NCBI GenBank assembly: GCA_947462335.1
Contig: OX381719.1
Location: 64,768,808-64,832,807 of the forward strand
Direction of reading: 5' to 3'
Origin: Harmothoe impar
Taxonomy: Eukaryota; Annelida; Polychaeta; Phyllodocida; Polynoidae
DNA length: 64,000 bases
Shown: positions 12,091 through 26,216 of the stretch, in pieces
Layout: every line of letters starts with the position of its first letter
Numbering within the stretch: position 1 is the first letter of the stretch
Position numbers and translations under genes: made by a program
Notes under the pieces: generated by a model
What the model was told of the DNA's origin: nothing
Seen by the model: only the letters and a program-made list of their open reading frames with translations
The model's database searches: none

Positions 12091-15000
12091 ACACCAAGCA
12101 CTTTTCAATTAGCCACTACAAGACATAGGAAGCTCATTAGCTGCGCTCCTGAAGACAAAATAAAGGATCTTCTAAACTGAAAGATATCTCCATTGGCCAG
12201 GTATTGACAATTCCTCAAAGGGAGTCTGTGAGGCCTGAAGCTTGGTGGGTGAGGTAGTGGATATTTAGTCATTATTTTATCTCCCTTATACAATCCGCAC
12301 TAAGGCTCCCAAAGTGGCCAAGATACCTTGAGGACACTGCATACAATATGGGTTCATGGTGAGTAGTAACATTATATTTACAGTGATGGTGTCTGTGAGC
12401 ACATAGCTGTGTTAACTGTGCTTTGAGACAATTTATTGTATCTCAATATTTTGCTTATGAGGACATGTTTAACATATACTGTAAACACAACATCCACAAC
12501 AAGCATTCAGCAATATATAAAAGTTGGAGGCAAAAGAAAATATGTTGAGAGTTTAATCCTATAATCCTAACCCGGTCTTACATCATTTTCTTTCACTTTG
12601 CTGAACGAACAAAGGTAAGATGTATTATATGGCAATGTTTCATTTTAAGGTGCACCTCAGTGTCGGCAGGCATTAATTGTCATATGCAGTAACTTAGATT
12701 GCTTTGAATAAGATTTCAGTAAACTTCTAGATTTGTGGAAAGTAATGTGCAGCACTTCTTTTAAGGACTTAATCATCTTCAAAGGATCTTTGAAATGAAG
12801 TTTCTAGGTATATTCCATATTCATACATCACATCCCACAGTTATGCAATATTCATACACTAACTCTGCTCTAATCCTCTCGCAGGAAACAATTGATTGTC
12901 ACTGTGCACCGATAATTAAACCATATTCCAATTAGCAAATATTGTAGTTATTGAGCATTTTTCATCCAAGCCGAAAGCTGGCATGGATTGTCAAGCTGTC
13001 AGTGAGTTTTTTGGCATAATGATTCATTAGCAACTGGGTAGGTGCTGTGGTGGAGTTCATTAGACCTGGCAGTGTCAGCGCAGGTGATTGGCCGGAGCAT
13101 CCTGTTGGCATAGCCTGAGGCAATGCTTTCTGCATAGATGTTAAACATAAAGTGTGTTGCTGAAGGCAGTTCTGAACCTTCAAAACAGAATAATATGCTA
13201 TGTGAATCGGCAGCATATTAAAGTAATGTCATTTTTACAATGAGTGACAAAAACAGGGGCCTGTTTTAGATGGAAAAATCTTTGTGCACCATTTGTGTCA
13301 GAGAAGAATTTTGTACAATAATTGATTTGCTCAGTGTTCATCATGCAGATTTGGAAAAATCCTGATATGGTCTGCTCTTCCTGTGACTCCATGTCATGTA
13401 ATCCTACAGCAAACGGCCAACCTGAGAGCATTAACCGTCTGCAATAGTGTACAGCTAGTGACAGGGAAATTGGGGCTAAAGGGGTATTTGTCAGGCCATA
13501 GTGTCAATATGCCAGACATGTGGGCTAATATTAGCCGACTTAGGCAGATACGTGCCTATATTTGGCTCCATCTATGGTAAATAGTGCTACTAAAAGACCT
13601 TCCTGACCAAGCTTGGTTTCACAGGATGCCAGTGGATGGGATATCTCTGCATGTATGGTCTAAAACACCTGCCTCCTTGTTATTGCCTTCTGTTTTGGAC
13701 ACTGATGTCATAGTAAATGAAATAACTAAAAAAGTTGACAGAAATAGCTAAGCAAGTAATCAATACCTTGCTGTAGGGCAATTTTGTAATGAGGGAAACT
13801 GATGCTGATGACACCTATAGTCAGGGCCATATAGCAGTAACTTTGATGGAATATGCATTTTCCTCACTGGCATAAGATATGACATGCTTCAAAGTGCATC
13901 ATACAATAATAACAAACTCCACATTTGGATTCATAAAGGTGATATCAATAATTATAGATTGTGAAGCTTTTATAGCAACATGTGTTCTATAATCAACAGG
14001 CAGACTGGTTATCAGCTGATGAAGTTTTTGTTTTTGTCTTCAAATCTCCTGAGGAAAGTATGTGTCATAGATAAGATCTTAGTGTGAAATGCCTTGTGCT
14101 ATGGTGTGAAAAAAAAAAGCTAATTATTTCTCAATTTGTCCTTTTTCTATATCGTGAGACATTTTTGGATTCCCACAAACATGAACATCACCTTAATGAT
14201 TGGTCATCCATACCCAAAATATTTCCTGTTTCAACTGATGTATTATCAGTTTTTATTTTTTTTAAATCATAAGGTGAGTAAACTTATTATTGTCACATTA
14301 ATTCATGTATGTGGACCAGAAAGACTGATATGGTCTTCATGTTCTCTTTCTTGATTGTACACAAATATAACTTATAATGTAAGAGCTGGCACCCTATCCA
14401 GTCTGCATTGATTCTATATCCAGTCTGCAAGCTTGTGCTAATATGCTTTACTGGAATAAACAGCATTTAATGTAAGTGGAAACTGTGAAATTGCCCCTAA
14501 TTAGAACTTATTATAGATACTTCCCTCTTCTGCATTCATGCATTGAGAGAGGCTTGCTCAGAGACATAAAGTAGTCAGTGACATTTTCAAATATTGACAC
14601 TCTCTGTTTTATGTTGAAAGAAAGTGTGCTTTGGCTACAAACCAGGTTGGGCACTGTATGACGCCCGTTATACTCACTTTGCAGGTTTTGAATATAGATT
14701 TCCCCTGAGACCATCTTTAAGTTCCGACTGACAGTTAGAAGCTTCAGCCCCTATATAAGGTGTTCAATATGTATTCATACATCAAGTATGAGCCGGGTAG
14801 TGCTGCTTGAATTCAAATCATGACTATTCATCTAAAACTAGTTTACTAAGTTGGCATGTATAAGCATATTAGTGGGGGGGCAACTGTATTTCCGTGGGAA
14901 TTTCGTGGTTATGGTAGTTTCTCAACTGATATGTATAGTTTGAAAGGTGCTTAAAAAGATAGGATACCGCTCCATTTTTTATTTTTGCTATTTCAGCTGT

Positions 15001-15153
15001 TTTTAGGTCATTTAGGTTAATTAGTGTAATTACAGCTTAATGAGGCTCTGTCTCTCTAGGAAATAGAGCTATCAATTTTTTAACAACATCTACCCCCCCA
15101 AAATCAAGTATAGGGAATCTTCTGGTCATGTTGGTTTTTCTGTATTGTTGATG

Positions 15154-15166
15154 GTTGCCTAGCAAC
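15154..15166 (+). promoter_or_regulatory. Consensus X-box (RFX-type) motif
   Basis: GTTGCCTAGCAAC is a perfect inverted-repeat X-box as bound by RFX-family factors. It sits in the left arm of the long-TIR transposon. The right arm has a degraded counterpart near 17741 (GTTGCTAGGCAAAC). The same motif recurs in the satellite at 54121-55030. Confidence 0.4.
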
Positions 15167-15528
15167 AGGCATATTTTGCTATATATCTGTAGTAAAAGTG
15201 CCAAATACAGTGTCATTACATAGAGATGTTATGAAGATCAACTTGCAATATTCTAAAGGTAGACATACCATAAATATGCATCTAGATATGTATTGGCCCA
15301 CAGCTTACCTAGCAATGGGCATGTTTTGCTATGTGTGCTAGTAACTGTATCCATATGGTTTGAAGTTATACATGGCATCTTGTTCATTCTAGACTAAGGT
15401 GGTAATTGCATGAACTCTACAAAGTATAAGCCGGGATATTACATGGCAGCCATCATCAAAGTCCCTACACTGATGATAATTAGGCTTCAGAACTAAGTCA
15501 GTACTGGCTAACTATTATAGTTAGTATA

Positions 15529-16010
15529 TACTGTAAACGTATTAATTTTCGCTCAGTACATATTTTCGCGCATTTCGCGCACCTGCCTAGGTGCGCGAAA
15601 ATATGATGTGCGCGAAAATTTTGCACATAGAAATAGCTTTCCAATGATGTCTGGCACTCTATATGCACTCTATAATATAATTACCCTAATAATAAATCTA
15701 ATATGCTGGAAAAATCAGATCCTGAAAACTTTTATACTAAAGAAACTTTTATACTAAAGAACTATTGATATGACGATACAAGGCTACATTAAATTTCCAA
15801 GATAGAAGAATTTTAGACCCCCCCTATCACTTGGACCATCATTTGGGCTGTAAAATCCTTAATAATTGTCGGATTGAAAAACCATAAAAAACTGACATAT
15901 AGCTAAAGATCACCTCATTGCAGATGCGCGAAAATATAATTGCGCGAAAATGCCATTATGTGCTAGGTGCGCGAAAATTTAGCTGCGCGAAAATATCTAC
16001 GTTTACAGTA
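15529..16010. mobile_element. MITE with CTGTAAACGTA termini and TTTCGCG subterminal repeats
   Basis: Termini CTGTAAACGTA (from 15531) and TACGTTTACAG (to 16008) are inverted repeats flanked by TA on both sides, the target preference of Tc1/mariner-type transposases. Subterminal clusters of GCGCGAAAAT in both orientations form long palindromes around 15560-15620 and 15925-16000. About 480 bp, no ORF. It is nested in the long-TIR element, and so inserted after it or was carried with it. Confidence 0.75.
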
Positions 16011-17159
16011 GTAAGTATTCCCCAGGCCTGGAGTACACAGAAAATATAAGTGAGTAGCCAAGCAGAAAGGATACACCGTGTGGGATTAGTTCAGATTTTT
16101 GCCACCAGGGGGCGCCACTATGGCCTGGGAAAAAAAGGCTAAAAATTGTTCTGAGTACTTTTTTTTTGTAGAATATAATAGGAATACAAAAATATTCCAT
16201 TTCCAGTGAAAAGCCTCTATATTTGGAATGTAAAAAAGAACGTTTTAAGGCCAAAATGGGTGTCCATGTTGATATGTGCCATGGAAACATGGTTTTCATT
16301 CCAAATAGAAAAATTAAAGATATCCATTGATAGAATGATTCATGGAGGTTACTATGGTCAAAACAGAATAATATTACCATTCATAGATCGAATTCTATTA
16401 CCTTACAAATGAAAATGTATAATATATATTTCTTTTATCACAACTATGCTAATTAGATAGGGATATCTGATGAAATATGAGACTTAAGGCTTATTGGGAT
16501 TTTTGATAGGGCAATGCCTACACATATTCATGAAGCCATTCTTCAAAAACAAGAATTGATATCTTCAAGTGTAATATATCACTTGAAAGCTTATGACATT
16601 AATTTTAAAGTTGTCTTTTCCTTGGAGTATCCTAATGACTAACTATGTTACCTACTATTGACTATAATGGTTAGCCAGTACTGATGAAGTTCTCGAGCCT
16701 AATTACTATCAGTGTACAGACTTGGATGATGGCTGCTATGTAATATCTTGGCTAATACTTTGTAGAGTTCATGTGATTACCACCTTAGTTTAGAATGAAC
16801 AAGATGCCATGTATAACAATCCATATTGATACAGTTACTAGTGGTGCTGTTGCTATGCACACATAGCAAAATATGCCCATTGCTAGGCAAACTATGGGCC
16901 AATACATATCTAGATGCACATTGTATGGTATGTCTACCTTAGAATATTGCAAGTTAATCTTCATAACTGTCCTTTATGTAGAAGCTAGCAAAGACTTATA
17001 TGTTAACATGGTGCACAAAGCAAATAATAAAAACACATGAAAAAGGGCCTTAAAGATAACACCCCAACCCCCCCCCCCCTCCCCCACTACCCCTGCTGCT
17101 TCAAATATTACTTATAGTTGAATAGAAGTCGGGTATACAAGACTAACTAGTCTGATATA

Positions 17160-17304
17160 TACAGTCAGCTCCCTCTAATGTGGACTTTCCAAAAGTGGCC
17201 TCATAAGAGGGGTGGCCACATTAAAGGGAGGATTTTACATAAAAACAAAGAGAAAACAGTCTGTACTTTCCAAAAATTGGTCAGTACTGACCACCCTGAC
17301 AGTA
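17160..17304. mobile_element. Small TA-flanked palindromic element (tentative)
   Basis: TACAGTCAGCTCCCTCTAAT at the left and CACCCTGACAGTA at the right form an imperfect inverted pair bounded by TA. GTGGAC/GGCCAC and ACTTTCCAAAA repeats lie inside. The CAGTCA-type terminus resembles short relatives of pogo/Tigger transposons. The inverted match is short, so the assignment is weak. Confidence 0.3.
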
Positions 17305-18040
17305 GGACTAGTTAACTAACTGATGTTGGCCGTATAGGGAGCCAGAAAATGTCTAACTAGGTTAGCTACTATTGACTGATTAGTTAGCCAATACTGACTA
17401 AGTTCTGGAGCCTAGATATGATCAGTGTAGAAACTTTGATGATGGCTGCCATGTAATATCCCGGCTTATACTTTGTAGAGTTCATGCAATTACCACCTTA
17501 GTCTAGAATGAACAAGATGCCATGTATAACTTCAAACCATATGGATACAGTTACTAGTGGTGCTGTTGCTATGCACACATAGCAAAATATGCCCATTGCT
17601 AGGCAAGCTATGGGCCAATACATATCTAGATGCATATTGTATGGCATGTCTTCCTTAGAATATTGCAAGTTGATCTTCATAACATCTCTATGTAATGACA
17701 CTGTATTTGGCACTTTTACTACAGATATATAGCAAAATATGCCTGTTGCTAGGCAAACATCAACAATACATGACCAGAAGATTCCCTATACTTGATTTTG
17801 GGGTGGTAGGTGGTGTTGGAAAATTGATAGCTCTATTTCCTAGAGAGACAGAGCCTCATTGAGCTATAATTACACCAATTAACCTAAATGGCCTAAAAAT
17901 AGCCCAAATGGTAAAAATAAAAAATGGAGCGGTATCCTATCTTTTTCAGTACCTTTTCATCTATAGATTCCATTTAAAAAAGTATCATAACCATGAAAAT
18001 CCCACGGGACCTAGTAAATGTAACAATTGCTCCCGCACTA

Positions 18041-21000
18041 TATCAAAGTCATTATGAGGTAAAAAATGTCTACAATATATAGTTATAAGTATGACACATC
18101 TTCACAGACTCACAACAAGTTGACTAGGACTTGAACTAGTCTCGGTCTCACCATGCATACCTGACTAATAACTTGAAGTTTATTCTTTTCTTTATTGTTT
18201 TGTTTGTTACTAGCTTGTTGCTGGTCTATCCAACACAATTGAAATAAATCTCAGTCACCAAACAACAAAGCTGCATATATGCCTCTCTTGTCTTTAGCTT
18301 AAATAAGGATTTGAATGATATCTCTGCTGTCCAGACATTATACGTTGCAAAGGGCCGTAGGGTGGCTCTAAACTTGGTGTAATAGACAAGTCACCAACTT
18401 GTGACTGGCAGACTGCCACATTGAGGTGGCGTCTTTACATGTCAGCCAAGAGGTAATCTTGTTCACGCATTGATACTACTCCTTCTACCGTGGCCGACAT
18501 GCCCAGAGGACACTGTCTAAACTCAAGGTTTATGGAGAGCAGTAAAGTTCAATTTAAGGTGCTGTGCCTCTAAAGCTGTGCTCACACTGCTTTGAGACTC
18601 AACTTGCAAACTACTTTCACATTTAAGAAGGATTCATGAAATGTAACTTTCAGAATTTCTAGCTTTCAATTTCACCTTAATATTTATTATGTTAAAGTTA
18701 CACTTTAGATAAAATCATGACAAGCATGACAAGATGTCCATAGAAGAGATGAATTGGAGGAATCAAGTGACTTTGTCACTGATCAATGGGTGAACTTTAG
18801 TTAGAATAGTTTGCAAATTAAGTTCTATTGATTTGTGAATTTTCAGTTATACCTCGCCCACAGCTGGTGTCACTAGATGCATTGAAGTCTTAGAAACTCA
18901 TATGAAAAATGATCATGAATTTGTGCTGGATGTGGATATGATCCATTTACAAAATTGACAACTATATCTAATAGTCTCCTTACTCCCATTTGGATCTTTT
19001 TCCCCTATGATATAAGAATGGCTCAATTCAATTGAGACATTCCTCTTCAGTTTAGAATTTTAAGCATCATGTCTACTGACCATGACTGATTGTGATGAAG
19101 GTGCTTGATGTATTATGCTTGGGTGAAGCCTCGCAAACATAACTTAGTGTGTTGCATCATTATGAGCATGGACAGCTTAATGGATTAAAGAATGAAGAGG
19201 AATGGGGCGTGATTAAAGTGCCGCAGATGATCCGTCACACCGTCAATCATTGTTCTATCTGACATGCAGTGTAGCTGTTGAACCAGAATATTATCAAAAT
19301 TGTCAGAGAACAATTGCAATCGATTTCTAAGTGTTAGAATCTTAACAAGAACTTGCAGGAGCGACTGTAGCTAAGAGCCCTGGTACACTGCATAGTGCAT
19401 AGTATGATGCCTTATGCAATTTATTAATTATCCTGAGCCTTTCTATGATATATCACACACTGCCATAGTAACCTAGTGTACAGCATGGAGGCTCCATAAT
19501 GACTGCCACCCTCAGGGCATTCACTCAGTAGATGATGTTTTCTGGTGGGACAGATAAAAGACATATTTTTTAAAATACATTATTCACTTCTCTATGGTGT
19601 TGGCATACTGATATGAGTGATGAATGTTCCCTTTTCTACGTATCTCCATGATACATCCACTTCTTGACTTGTCTGTAAATGGATGCCTCTGAGGAGACCC
19701 TTAATGAGTTTTTTACTGAGGATTCGTGGACAGGATGGCCACCATGGTAACTCAAAACCTAGCTATCATCCTAGGTATCTGCTTTTACAGGAATAGCCCC
19801 CTAGAGAGAGCAGCGACCAAGTTCTTTGTGAATAATCAGATCATATCACAGGGATATTTCTAACATGTCAAGCCAAGTGTTTTATCTCGCTGATGTTGTG
19901 TGGCATGTGGTGTCAGACCAGTCAGTCTGAATATTATGCTGAGCTCTATCCCTAGGGGGGCTTTGTCGCCTTCTCTCAATACAACTTGGCCCTCCAAATT
20001 TGCCACCATCTTTTGATGCCAGGTTCTCTTTTCTCTAAACGTTTCCCAGTGTGACAATGTGTCAGGCTTGAGGCATTCCATTATGAGGGGAAGTAATGTA
20101 AGGCAATATATAGCAGCTGTAAGACTCTGTAACAGGAATTATATGTGTCCACATAAACAGGCCTGACTACAGCCAACTTCACTATTTTATTTGGTCTACA
20201 CATAAGGAGAATACAATGTACTGATATAGAGAGGTGACTGTGGATATACATGATAGATTTAGGTTATTACACGTTTGTTATGTAAGCATCAGATCTGTAC
20301 AAGAATGGGCGTTTCTTATAAAGTTAAAAATCAAGTCTTTGACCAAAGCTGAGGTAAAAACCTGATGGTGTTTCCTGACTTTGAACATCTTATATATTCA
20401 AAACATGCCTTTGCAAAAAGCCTTAGTGCTACTTGAGGAAAGGGAAGTAAGGACTTTTTGGCTAAATATTATCCCTTCTTCCCAGACAGTGACGAGCAGC
20501 CAACAAGAGGTCCAATGTTGAAGACCGGAGATATCAAAGAGGCTGGCATCAAAAGAGGGTGGTAAATTAGGACTTAGGACGTTATTGAGAAAAGGTGATA
20601 AAGCCCCACCAGGGATAGAGCTCAGACAGATATGTCTGTAGCAGCTCCCCATACCAGCAGGTTGTGGTAGACTGCAGCTATACACACAGAGTTATAAACA
20701 CAAGATATGAGGCAATCAGGAATTGTGCCATTGGTGTTGTGTGCAGGTTATGGTGGTCAGACAGGGGCAGCAATGAGAACCTGACCAGAGTACAATGTCT
20801 TCCCATGCATATCACAGTGTACAAGTTTATAGCTAATCAGCAATTGATACAGTATTTGTGTAGCTGTATGCAGTCTGAATAAGAAAGTGATCTATCGCAA
20901 ATATAATCAGTAGGTGTTGGATTTGAGGCCAGAAGATATATATTAAGGGGCAAAGAAAAAGATTAACAGGTATGCTCTCCGCTTTATAGTATGATGCCTG

Positions 21001-24000
21001 ATGGTATGATACCTTGTTTTACTAATTCTGAGACTTAGGACCACACAAAATACATACAAGACCACACCTTATGTAGTCAATGTCATTTTCAAATATTGAC
21101 ACTGTCAGCTTTATGTTGATAGAAAGTGTGCTTTGGCTACAAACCAGGTCAGGTACTGTAACACCCCCATTATACTCACTTTGCAGGTTTTGAATACAGA
21201 TTCCCCTTGAGACTGCCTTATGTACCACCTAACAGCTAGGAGCTTAAACTCATGTATAAAGTCTTTAAATGAATGTGAATTAAACATTGCAGAACTGTGA
21301 AAAAAGGTCATGTTTATCCGTTTTAAAAAAGTGTACTTGGCTGGTGTTGTCATATACTACAATATCGGAGTTTACATATTTACTATCGATAGAATGTGAT
21401 TTGATATTACTCACATAAAGCTGTAATACACACTGGAGTAAACAGGTTGGTTGGGGGAATGGGATCAGTGCCTGGTAGGCACAGGTGAATAAACAAGGGA
21501 AGTGAATATCATGATATGAGGGACAAAGATGAAAAATGAGTGTGTTCAAACAAAAGATTATGATTCTGGTTATACTGCAAGCAATGGATGATCAAACCAA
21601 TGTTGTCATGCTATGTTTTAGTCATTTTGAGCTTTCAAAAGTAAAATCTTTATGTTTAAAGTTGCTTTTTTGTATACTACAATCCCCTGTCTGGTCATTT
21701 ATTGAATATGATCCTCATGAGCTTTCTCCATTATGAACCTTGTTTATATGGATGGTACTTCAAGACATTGTGTTAAATGAAAAGTAAAATTGTACCCTTG
21801 CCTTTATTTTAAAGTAAGAATGTGTTCAGCATGTATTGTGATCTATACCAAAATTAGGTTGCTTATTACTTGGCTGGCTATAGTTCGTTTCTTAAGACCT
21901 CACTGCTGCTTGCAGAGAATAACCACCTGAGGTCAATTAATGGTATTTCAGCTGACAAAAAAAAGGCTCGGAATACATAGATAAAATTAAAGTAGACAAG
22001 TTGCTAAAAAGGGAGACTGGGATCACAGAGCCTTGGGCAAGGTTTTTGCATGTAAGCCATCACTAAGCCGAGATCAAACATTCACCTCTAGGAGTAAGAG
22101 AGAAGGCTTCAAAGCTGGAAGCTTTCAGTATTTATGAAGGATCTAAATCAGAAACACAGTTCTCTACTTATGGCTAGGACCTATCTGCACTCCCCCCCCC
22201 CCCCCATCATTTACAACCTTAACTGAGAACCCATTACAACCTCCTCGCCTTCAACATTGTACTGCCTCCCACAATCTTACATCTGTACCGCCACATCCTC
22301 CTCAGTCATCATGATTCAGCACTAACCTGACCTGCCCGCCAAGTATCTGGTTAGCAGCCATCTTCATACCTACCTACACTGGTACATCATTGATATCCTC
22401 TCTGTAGAATGCCTATCACCAAGGGAGTCTACACTTTCTCATGATGCAGCATTTGCCGTGCTGTACAGCAATTACGCATGGATATCATACATGCATGTGA
22501 TCAGTGGTCCAGATACCAAAGGGAATGTGGCTAGATACCACTCCATGAAGGAAATTCGCCATGCAATCCACATTAATATCAGAGACAACATCTCGACCAG
22601 TAGTCTAATATAAACATGAAAGAAATCTATTCGTAAGCTCCAAGCAACATCACATGAATACCAAGTTAGATTTTAGGTTTTATGATATCATTACTGCAGA
22701 TATAGTGGACACTTTGCTACCATTTGTAAACCACTAGGGACATATTGACCCATGTAGTATGAGAGTAGTGAGATCATAAAACATGAATTTTTCCTGAATA
22801 TCAGGAAAGTTTGAGGCACAAGGTCTATTTAAATTTGATGAGGTTAGATGACATGGGGATCCTCTGTCAAAGTCTCAGCAGTAGAGACATGTAAATGGGT
22901 CCCTGGGGTGTGAGGTTATTATGTGTTTATTCAAACATGTGTATCTACCAGTCAGCATAGTAATGAGTGAGCCTGATAACGACATGATGTAGGCAGGCAG
23001 GGTGCAGATTGTGATGACTGGATTTGAACATGGAGTATGTCGAGGGAGGCAGGCACAGTTTAATCAAGTAATGAAATGTATAAAATGTCACTGAAACTGT
23101 GGTGACTTTAAAACATCTTAAGTAACATTTGTGAAATACTTTTAAAGTATTCAAAATGCCTGTATTCTATGTTAAGCCAGCTTTTATGCAGTCCCTTGCT
23201 GCAATAGTTATTCACTAAACCGAACTCGATTGAGGTATCAGCTAAAACATGTAATGCATGAAGTCTACTTCTAAAATGTTGTTTGTTCAAAAACATTTTT
23301 TAAATATGTAAAAGGTTCATATGACTTCTTTGATAACTCTCATATATTTGTAATGTACATTGTTTATTATTTGTAAGACTAAAAAGTGTAACATTTGATG
23401 ACAGACATTGAGCTATGACATCTGTTGTATATATGAGGAGACCCAATTGAGAGCAACAATGTAATCACAGCTTTTTCTCTCATGAATATTGGAAGACATT
23501 GCAGTCTAATACTGTTTGGGATTGTTCACCAAGGAATTGGGTACAATAAAGTATCCAAGAGGTTTTACCTTCCTGGGCACCATAACCCTTATCTGTTACT
23601 TAATATTCTGACTATTTCTAGGACCATTACTGTGGAGCGGGAGAAAAGGTACAGCAGTTGAGTGATGTGCTAGTAGCCTGGTTAATTTCCAGCTCAAGAT
23701 ATGTTTGAGGCACCAGTGAAAAGCTATACATCACCCATACTGCTCCCTCAGGACTAGTTCCTCTGAGAGCTATCTTCTATGCAGGCTTAAACTAAGCAAC
23801 TCATTTGCAATATGTCCATTATGCAAAAGCAAAGTCAAGGAAATTACCCCAATCATGCCTTGATCTTTTCAATCAGGGTTGATGTGTCATTGATCTTTTA
23901 TTGTTCTTTTTAAACAATAAAACATGAATTGACATTTCCATGAGTGAATCATACAGCACCCACCTGCCTTGTTTGTTTCCTCTTGATCAGCTGGTATTCC

Positions 24001-25846
24001 TGCCTCCCCATCCACCTGCTGCTGCCTCACCTTACCTGGACTCTCACAATAGCATTTCAATTTAAAAAAAGCATGATTTTGTTCTAGAATTTGATGCTTA
24101 TTTAGTTACGGGTAAGAAAAATATTACATTGAATGGATATTGAGAGAAAGGCAACATAATTGTTGATGTATGCAGGGTTATAGGATTTGTGATAATTGAG
24201 CCATACAAGCAGTTTTAGGGCTATCCCTCCACATGAAGCAATTATACCATACAGTGTATTGAGACGGAATAACGTCCCATCTGCTCCTAATGAAAGCCTT
24301 CAATATCATTAAGCCCTCATAATTGCATTCAACAAAACCATCAACAAGACCAAGATATTAAAGCCATCAAATTGTGTGGAAGGAGAAAAATACAAACAGC
24401 AAATTGTCAATGCAATATTAATAGAAACAAGTTAGTAAAAGCTAGAATCTATCAGATGATTCTCATCCCATAGCTTCCATTTTAATTACTTCCTGACTTC
24501 CTCCTAACAATATAACAGTTGGTTGATGAAGTGCCTGATTGATTAAGATAAGGATGCAATTAAAAGCTCTGCTTTATAAAAGAATATTTGTCAAAATCGA
24601 GAAAAAATCCCTCCCCCCCCCCTATTACCCATTGAAGCAGTGTAGAGGTAGTGTGGGAATGAGGTGGTTGCTCAGGGAATTCAGATGTAGATTACATTGA
24701 ATATCAGAAAGCCAATTATTCAGTTTCCTAGAGTGCATGTGAACTGATCCACTGACATTAAAAATAACGTTCAGTAATCATCTTCAGTCCCTCATGTACA
24801 GAATATGATTACAGCACACACAACACAGTGCTGTAGACATGTAGGAATTTGAAATCATTTTGCTGATACGACACATGGATTTAGTGGAGTAGTGAAGTGC
24901 AACAAAGTATTGAGAACTGACATTTGATACTTCACAGAATGTTTAGAAATCCTTCACACAGAAAAGGTCAGGATTAGCTGCATGAAGCTCTTCAACATGA
25001 GCAGCTTATGGTCATATTGTGAGTAGCAAATCATAAAAGACACTTAATTCTAGAAATATATACTTCAAATAAAATCATAGAGGGAAAAGGTCTTGTGATT
25101 TTTTCTGCAGATATCCGCCCACGGTACACACATCTCTGAAACAGACTGGAAAGGATTAATTTATTCCATTCTTACCTCATTAGACCCTTCATGGCTTTTT
25201 TTATTTAGTAAGCTGGAATTGCTGTTTTTTAAATATGGCTCAAAGTTCATCTACAACAACTATGTACTTCTACAGAGTTTCACACTTTTTTTAATAGATT
25301 GCAGTTAAAAGATTTCCTGCTCATATATCTGAATCTTGTTCGTACAATTTATGTGAGGAAACTGCTTTGTGTCATCATAGACACATGATGAGAAATCAAA
25401 TTTGTCCGAAACAATTTGATGCATTTACTTGTGATAATTTCAGCTTACTTCACTGTTTCCAAAAAATGGAAGCCATAACAGACAATACCCATTTGAAAAT
25501 CAGGTTGTAAAAAACAATAATAGCTATGACCTTTTATGAAGAGTTATGTTGAAATATGCAGAATCCTTTTCCCTAGCCATTTTGCCAAATGAACAGGAAA
25601 GAAGATTACCTTGCAAAGAAGATTCAGCAATTATTTCCCCAAGAGTACTTTTCCCCAGCTCCCTTTGTTCATATAAATGGAAGTTATTCCTATAGGAGTA
25701 ATTGTCTGATGTGGTTTGGACTAATGATTGGGATGTAAATAAGGCTGTAAAATGTGCCTCAAAGACAGCAATGTCAGCCCTTTGGTAAATAAGCTTTTAG
25801 TAGGGAAAGAGAGAGAACACAATGACCATTTGGCTGTTTCCTGTTA
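18041..25846. repeat. Segmental duplication module A end plus module B, copy 2 (B2)
   Basis: 18041-18310 matches 55808-56055 (the end of A2). From 18311 the sequence matches B1 from 712 and B3 from about 57058. The segment equivalent to 56056-57057 is missing, so B2 suffered an internal deletion of about 1 kb or the others gained it. Past 22775 it continues to match B3 (61400-64000) where B1 has stopped. No ORF is conserved in all copies. Confidence 0.85.
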
Positions 25847-25852
25847 TCTCTA

Positions 25853-26216
25853 CAGCGGTAGACACTAACGCTGGCCCGGGAGCCAATGGCCCGTAGTTTT
25901 GTGTCCGGGCCCGCAGTTTTCTATAAAATTACCTTCCTATGGGCCCTGGTGGCCCACAGGAGTGGGTAAATGAATTTCTAGGGGAATATATCTTTACCAA
26001 TATAGTGTTGTCATATGTCGCTGGAAAGAGGAAATCTATGGGAAAACGACCATTTTGGTTAGGCCCTGATATAAATCAACCAGGGATACCTATGCTTTGC
26101 TCTTTAAGAAAAGTAAAATAATCAAACTGGGCCCGCAGATTATTGTCCGGGCCCATAGATTTCTTATGCTACGGGCCCGGGTGGCCCATAGCTGAAAAAG
26201 TTAGTGTCTACCCCTG
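25853..26216. mobile_element. 364-bp hAT-like MITE
   Basis: Begins CAGCGGTAGACACTAAC and ends GTTAGTGTCTACCCCTG, whose reverse complement is CAGGGGTAGACACTAAC. This gives a 17-bp terminal inverted repeat with one mismatch, of the CAGNGG form typical of hAT transposons. It is flanked by a perfect 6-bp duplication TCTCTA (25847-25852 and 26217-26222). The subterminal regions are rich in GGGCCC. A 60-codon open frame inside is not transposase. It needs a hAT transposase in trans. Confidence 0.8.

Larger units (their letters stand above)
10943..14866. repeat. Segmental duplication module A, copy 1 (A1), first part
   Basis: Matches the interrupted sequence 30486-32526, 41817-41953, 53577-53920 and 55206-55807. 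It starts at 'ggaaaaaactctgcttc' and runs to the insertion of the long-TIR element at 14870. A1 contains the uninterrupted counterparts of both LTR-retrotransposon insertion sites (about 13836 and 13980). No reading frame in it is convincingly coding. Compared with A2 it carries an extra block at about 11570-12090. Confidence 0.85.
14870..18040. mobile_element. 3.2-kb long-TIR non-autonomous transposon in A1
   Basis: The left end TAGTGGGGGGGCAACTG matches the reverse complement of the right end, TAGTGCGGGAGCAATTG. The arms of about 650 bp (14870-15528 and about 17360-18040) are diverged inverted copies. The flanks read TAT at 14867-14869 and 18041-18043. The uninterrupted paralogue at about 55800-55812 has a single TAT, which fixes the borders. 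A third partial arm copy lies inside at about 16645-16985, in right-arm orientation. Nested inside are a TTTCGCG-rich MITE and a small TA-flanked element. No transposase is recognisable, so it would need one in trans. Confidence 0.75.

Noticed and set aside
13383..13580. 65-codon frame conserved with a 70-codon frame at 32080-32292 as a small host gene
   Set aside because: Both copies stay open to the same stop, but many substitutions change amino acids and no start context or upstream gene structure is evident. Conservation is explained by the segmental duplication.
16003..16380. 125-codon minus-strand frame in the long-TIR element as a transposase
   Set aside because: It overlaps the MITE end, is hydrophobic low-information sequence and shows no DDE or other catalytic motif.
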